Assembly (NCBI GenBank): GCA_023413015.1
Contig: JAEZQR010000328.1
Coordinates: forward strand, 1 to 8,167
DNA: 8,167 nt
Reading direction: 5' to 3'
Source of the DNA: Pseudomonadota bacterium
GTDB taxonomy: Bacteria; Pseudomonadota; Alphaproteobacteria; Sphingomonadales; Sphingomonadaceae
Made by a program: the position numbers and the translations under genes. Below, one piece after another: positions 5,782 through 8,167 of the stretch. Numbering within the stretch: position 1 is the first letter of the stretch; each line of letters starts with the position of its first letter. The notes under the pieces were generated by a model that worked only from the letters and a program-made list of their open reading frames with translations, did not search any database and was not told the DNA's origin.

Positions 5782-6435
5782 CTAGCGGCGAGCCAGCAGC
5801 GCTGCGGTCATGTGGGGGAGTTCCGCCGGGGCCGCGCACAGCGCCGCCGCACCGGCGTCGCGGAGTTCTTCGGCGCTGCCGTAGCCCCAGAGCACGCCTA
5901 CGGTCGGGATGCCGTGGCGGGCGGCGGCGCGCACGTCGGAGCCGCGGTCGCCGATCATCACCGCGCGGGCCGGGTCGAAACCCTCGGCATCGAGCATGTG
6001 CGCGATGAGGTCGCCCTTGTCATCGAGCCGGCCTTCGAGGTCGGGGCCGTAGACCGCGTCGAACCGCGCGCTCAGGTCGAGATGGTCGAGCACCCGCGAG
6101 GCGAAATGCGCGGGCTTCGCCGTGCACACCAGCAGGCGCGCCGGCAGCTCGCGCAGTGCGGCCAGCGCCTCGAATGTGCCGTCGTAGACGGCAGCGTCGA
6201 ACAGGCCGCCTGCGCCATAATGCTCGCGATAGTGTCGCACCGCTGCTTCGATGTCGCAGCCGTTGCCGAGCAGCAGGGGGAAGCTCTGCCGCAGCGGCGG
6301 GCCGATCACCCAGCGCAGCTCTTCCGCCGACGGCGGCTCGGCGCCCATCCGGGCGATGGCGTGGCGGACCGCGGCGATGATGCCGGCGGCCGGATCGGTG
6401 AGCGTGCCGTCGAGGTCGACGAGGATGGTGGTCAT
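5782..6435 (-). CDS. HAD-superfamily hydrolase, phosphoglycolate phosphatase-like
   Basis: A 217-residue phosphatase of the haloacid dehalogenase superfamily. Motif I is DLDGTLTD (7-14), with nucleophile Asp7 and acid/base Asp9. Motif II is the threonine in VCTAKP (Thr105). Motif III is probably Lys140 (DDKGD). Motif IV is IGDRGSD (161-167), with Mg2+-binding Asp163 and Asp167. A helical cap lies between motifs I and II (about 15-85), as in the Gph/PGP-like and 5'-nucleotidase-like branch. Such enzymes hydrolyse small phosphate esters; the substrate cannot be told from sequence, so gph is not assigned. The ATG has AAGGGG upstream at good spacing. It is divergent from gmk with 68 bp between the start codons. 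The kinase gene follows on the same strand but has its own promoter. Confidence 0.88.
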   Translation of the reverse strand: MTTILVDLDGTLTDPAAGIIAAVRHAIARMGAEPPSAEELRWVIGPPLRQSFPLLLGNGCDIEAAVRHYREHYGAGGLFDAAVYDGTFEALAALRELPARLLVCTAKPAHFASRVLDHLDLSARFDAVYGPDLEGRLDDKGDLIAHMLDAEGFDPARAVMIGDRGSDVRAAARHGIPTVGVLWGYGSAEELRDAGAAALCAAPAELPHMTAALLARR

Positions 6436-6503
6436 GCGCCGCCCCTTGGCACAACCGCGGCCCGTGCGACAGAGCTGCTCTCTCGCTTGACCTCATTGGC
6501 GCG

Positions 6504-7235
6504 ATGCAACACGAAGGCGCCGTGACAACGCCAGACCCGCTCGATCCGCTCGTGACCCCGCCGCCGCCGCGCCGCGGGATGATGTTCGTCCTTTCCTCGC
6601 CGTCGGGGGCCGGTAAGACTTCGGTCGCCCGCGCGCTGTTCGAGGACGACGACCATATCATCGTCTCGGTATCCGCCACCACGCGCCCGCCGCGGCCCGG
6701 CGAGGTCGACGGCAAGCATTATCACTTCGTTTCTGACGCCGAGTTCGACCGGCTGGTGGAGGAGGGGCTGCTGCTCGAATGGGCGCATGTGTTCGGCTAT
6801 CGCTACGGCACCCCGCGCGAGCCGGTGCGCGAGGCGCTCGCGGAGGGTCGCGACGTGCTGTTCGACATCGAATGGCAGGGCACGCAGCAGCTCAAGGCAC
6901 GCGACGCCAAGGACGTCGTCTCGGTCTACATCCTGCCGCCGTCGATGAAGGAGCTGGAGCGCCGCCTGCGCGCGCGCGGCACCGACGGCGAGGAGGTAAT
7001 CGCGCACCGCATGGCGCGGGCGGCGAACGAGATCAGCCATTGGGGCGAGTATGACTATGTGCTCGTCAACGATGATTTCGACCACTGCCTCGAGGAAACC
7101 CGCGCCATCCTGCGCGCCGAGCGCCTGCGGCGCAGCCGCTGCAAATCCTATCTGAGCGGCTTCGTGCGCGACCTGCTCGCCGAGGGCGTACCGCCGGTCG
7201 CGCCCGGCGCGCCGACCCGCCGGGCCACCGACTGA
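6504..7235 (+). CDS. gmk: Guanylate kinase
   Basis: Gmk converts GMP and ATP to GDP and ADP in the cytosol and is essential for guanine nucleotide supply. The Walker A loop SSPSGAGKTS lies at 31-40 (Lys38), followed by the GMP-binding motif SATTRPPRPGEVDGKHYHF, then FDIEWQGTQQL (Walker B-like) and the lid region RLRARGTDGEEVIAHRMARA. With the ATG at 6504 the protein is 243 residues, with a proline-rich N-terminal tail before RRGMMFVLSSPSG. That ATG lacks a clear Shine-Dalgarno. A GTG at 6522, with GAAGG 4 nt upstream, would give a 237-residue form starting VTTPDPLDP and is about as likely. The catalytic core is unaffected. The C-terminal tail GAPTRRATD is not conserved. Confidence 0.95.
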   Translation: MQHEGAVTTPDPLDPLVTPPPPRRGMMFVLSSPSGAGKTSVARALFEDDDHIIVSVSATTRPPRPGEVDGKHYHFVSDAEFDRLVEEGLLLEWAHVFGYRYGTPREPVREALAEGRDVLFDIEWQGTQQLKARDAKDVVSVYILPPSMKELERRLRARGTDGEEVIAHRMARAANEISHWGEYDYVLVNDDFDHCLEETRAILRAERLRRSRCKSYLSGFVRDLLAEGVPPVAPGAPTRRATD

Positions 7236-7258
7236 ACCCGATCTTGACGCCCGCCGTT
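7233..7258 (+). promoter_or_regulatory. Possible ECF-type promoter of the HtrA gene
   Basis: TGAAC (7233-7237) is followed after 17 bp by CGTT (7255-7258), one base away from the EcfG consensus GGAAC-N17-CGTT and also similar to RpoE-type elements beginning GAAC. It overlaps the gmk stop codon and would start transcription near 7268, giving a leader of about 30 nt. The mismatch and the high-GC background make this tentative. Confidence 0.35.
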
Positions 7259-7297
7259 CTCCTCCCGACCTGAGCGGGGCGACCTGAGGAGATCGAC

Positions 7298-8167
7298 ATG
7301 CGGCGGACGGGATGGTTCTGGGCGCTGGTGTTGCTGCTGGCGGTGGCGGCCGGTGCCCTGATCTACGTCACCCGCGGCGGCAACGGGTCCGCCGTCACCG
7401 ATGATGCGGCCGAGCTGGCGCGGGCGGCGCTTCCCCAAGGCGAGCCGAAGCGCGCCGTTCCCGAGAATCGGGAGCAGGTCCAGCTTTCCTTCGCACCGGT
7501 CGCGCGGCGCACCGCGCCGGCGGTGGTCAACATCTATACGGCGCAGGAGGTGCGCTCGCCGATGGCGAACCTCCCGCTGTTCCGCTACTTCGGCCAAGGG
7601 CCGAGTTCGCAGATCGCCACCTCGCTCGGCTCGGGCGTGATCGTCGATCCTTCGGGCCTGATCATCACCAACAATCACGTCGTCGAGGGCGCCGACGCGA
7701 TCGTCGTTCAACTCTCCGACCGTCGGCAGTTCCAGGCGAAGGTGCAGTTCGCCGATCCGCGGACGGATCTTGCCGCACTGAGGATCGATCCCAAGGGGCA
7801 GAAGCTGCCCGTGCTGCCGCTTGCCGACAGCGACCGCGTTCAGGTCGGCGACATCGTGCTTGCGATCGGCAATCCGCTGGGGGTTGGGCAGACGGTGACG
7901 CAAGGAATCGTCTCGGCCCCGGCGCGTACGGCGGGCGGCATCAGCGATGCCGGCTTCTTCCTGCAGACCGATGCCGCCATCAATCCGGGCAACTCGGGCG
8001 GCGCGCTCGTCGATCTCGCGGGCCAGCTCGTCGGCATCAACAGCGCGATCTATTCGCAGTCGGGCGGCAGCGAGGGCATCGGCTTTGCCATCCCGTCGAA
8101 CATGGTTCGCGTGTTCCTGCGCGCTACGCGCACGGGGCGCTTCGAGCGCGCCTATGTCGGCATCGCC
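7298..8167 (+). CDS. DegP/HtrA-family periplasmic serine protease, N-terminal part (3' end outside window)
   Basis: HtrA proteases degrade or refold damaged envelope proteins in the periplasm. The first 290 residues are present and the frame is still open at the edge. Residues 5-24 form a hydrophobic segment (WFWALVLLLAVAAGALIYV) that is either an uncleaved membrane anchor or a signal peptide; no clear AxA site follows, so an anchor is favoured. The trypsin-like domain has a complete catalytic triad: His127 in TNNHVV, Asp157 in RTDLAAL and Ser233 in GNSGGAL. The loop GSGVIVDPSGLIITNNH is typical. The sequence ends at RAYVGIA, where PDZ1 should begin; the PDZ count, which separates DegP/DegQ from DegS, lies outside. 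AGGAG lies 6 nt before the ATG. The gene is 62 bp after gmk on the same strand. Confidence 0.94.
   Translation, partial: MRRTGWFWALVLLLAVAAGALIYVTRGGNGSAVTDDAAELARAALPQGEPKRAVPENREQVQLSFAPVARRTAPAVVNIYTAQEVRSPMANLPLFRYFGQGPSSQIATSLGSGVIVDPSGLIITNNHVVEGADAIVVQLSDRRQFQAKVQFADPRTDLAALRIDPKGQKLPVLPLADSDRVQVGDIVLAIGNPLGVGQTVTQGIVSAPARTAGGISDAGFFLQTDAAINPGNSGGALVDLAGQLVGINSAIYSQSGGSEGIGFAIPSNMVRVFLRATRTGRFERAYVGIA

Noticed and set aside
5666..5839. N-terminal extension of the kinase to 5839
   Set aside because: It would run into the 3' end of the HAD gene and through the EcfG-type promoter, and adds no domain. The ATG at 5665 has a good Shine-Dalgarno.
6436..6503. Promoters in the 68-bp gap between the HAD and gmk start codons
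   Set aside because: A TTGACC at 6487-6492 could be a -35 box for gmk, but no acceptable -10 follows at the right distance, and nothing clear is visible on the minus strand.
7202..7225. GCCCGGCG/CGCCGGGC hairpin near the gmk 3' end
   Set aside because: It lies inside the coding sequence before the stop and has no T-run; such stems are common in GC-rich coding DNA.

Overview
The window looks like a chromosomal stretch of a high-GC alphaproteobacterium, most likely of the order Sphingomonadales. The grounds are a circularly permuted two-piece tmRNA gene, an alphaproteobacterial-type SspB, a TonB-dependent receptor, a PEP-CTERM surface protein, and a promoter of the general-stress sigma factor EcfG type. 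The order is inferred from this combination; no search was run.

Layout. Positions 1-372 hold the C-terminal strand region of a TonB-dependent receptor, closed by a hairpin terminator. A regulatory-looking gap follows (373-640), with a direct repeat, a perfect 18-bp palindrome and a sigma-54-like promoter. It leads into a small secreted PEP-CTERM protein (641-1234). That gene ends in a strong hairpin whose right arm touches the -35 box of the next gene, ssrA. The ssrA gene (about 1301-1675) is permuted. The tRNA-like acceptor piece ending in CCA comes first, then an excised hairpin, then the coding piece with the tag ANDNEAFALAA. After the ssrA terminator come sspB (adaptor that carries ssrA-tagged proteins to ClpXP) and fumC (class II fumarase), overlapping by 4 bp and probably co-transcribed.

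Converging on fumC from the minus strand is a soluble hybrid histidine kinase with two nearly duplicate PAS domains and a C-terminal receiver. It is preceded by a textbook EcfG-type promoter. Upstream on the same strand is a HAD-family phosphatase. Divergent from that gene run gmk (guanylate kinase) and the first 290 residues of a DegP/HtrA-family periplasmic serine protease, which runs off the right edge.

How the genes relate. ssrA and sspB form a functional pair: tmRNA rescues stalled ribosomes and tags the product, and SspB hands the tagged product to ClpXP. The EcfG-driven kinase and the HtrA protease add stress signalling and envelope quality control. The rest is housekeeping (fumC, gmk, HAD) and cell surface (receptor, PEP-CTERM protein). 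An 11-bp near-palindrome, TGTAGCTTACA, recurs before sspB and before the kinase, with a one-mismatch copy before the PEP-CTERM gene. It is the least explained signal here. Nothing looks like a phage, an insertion sequence, a CRISPR array or a defence island.
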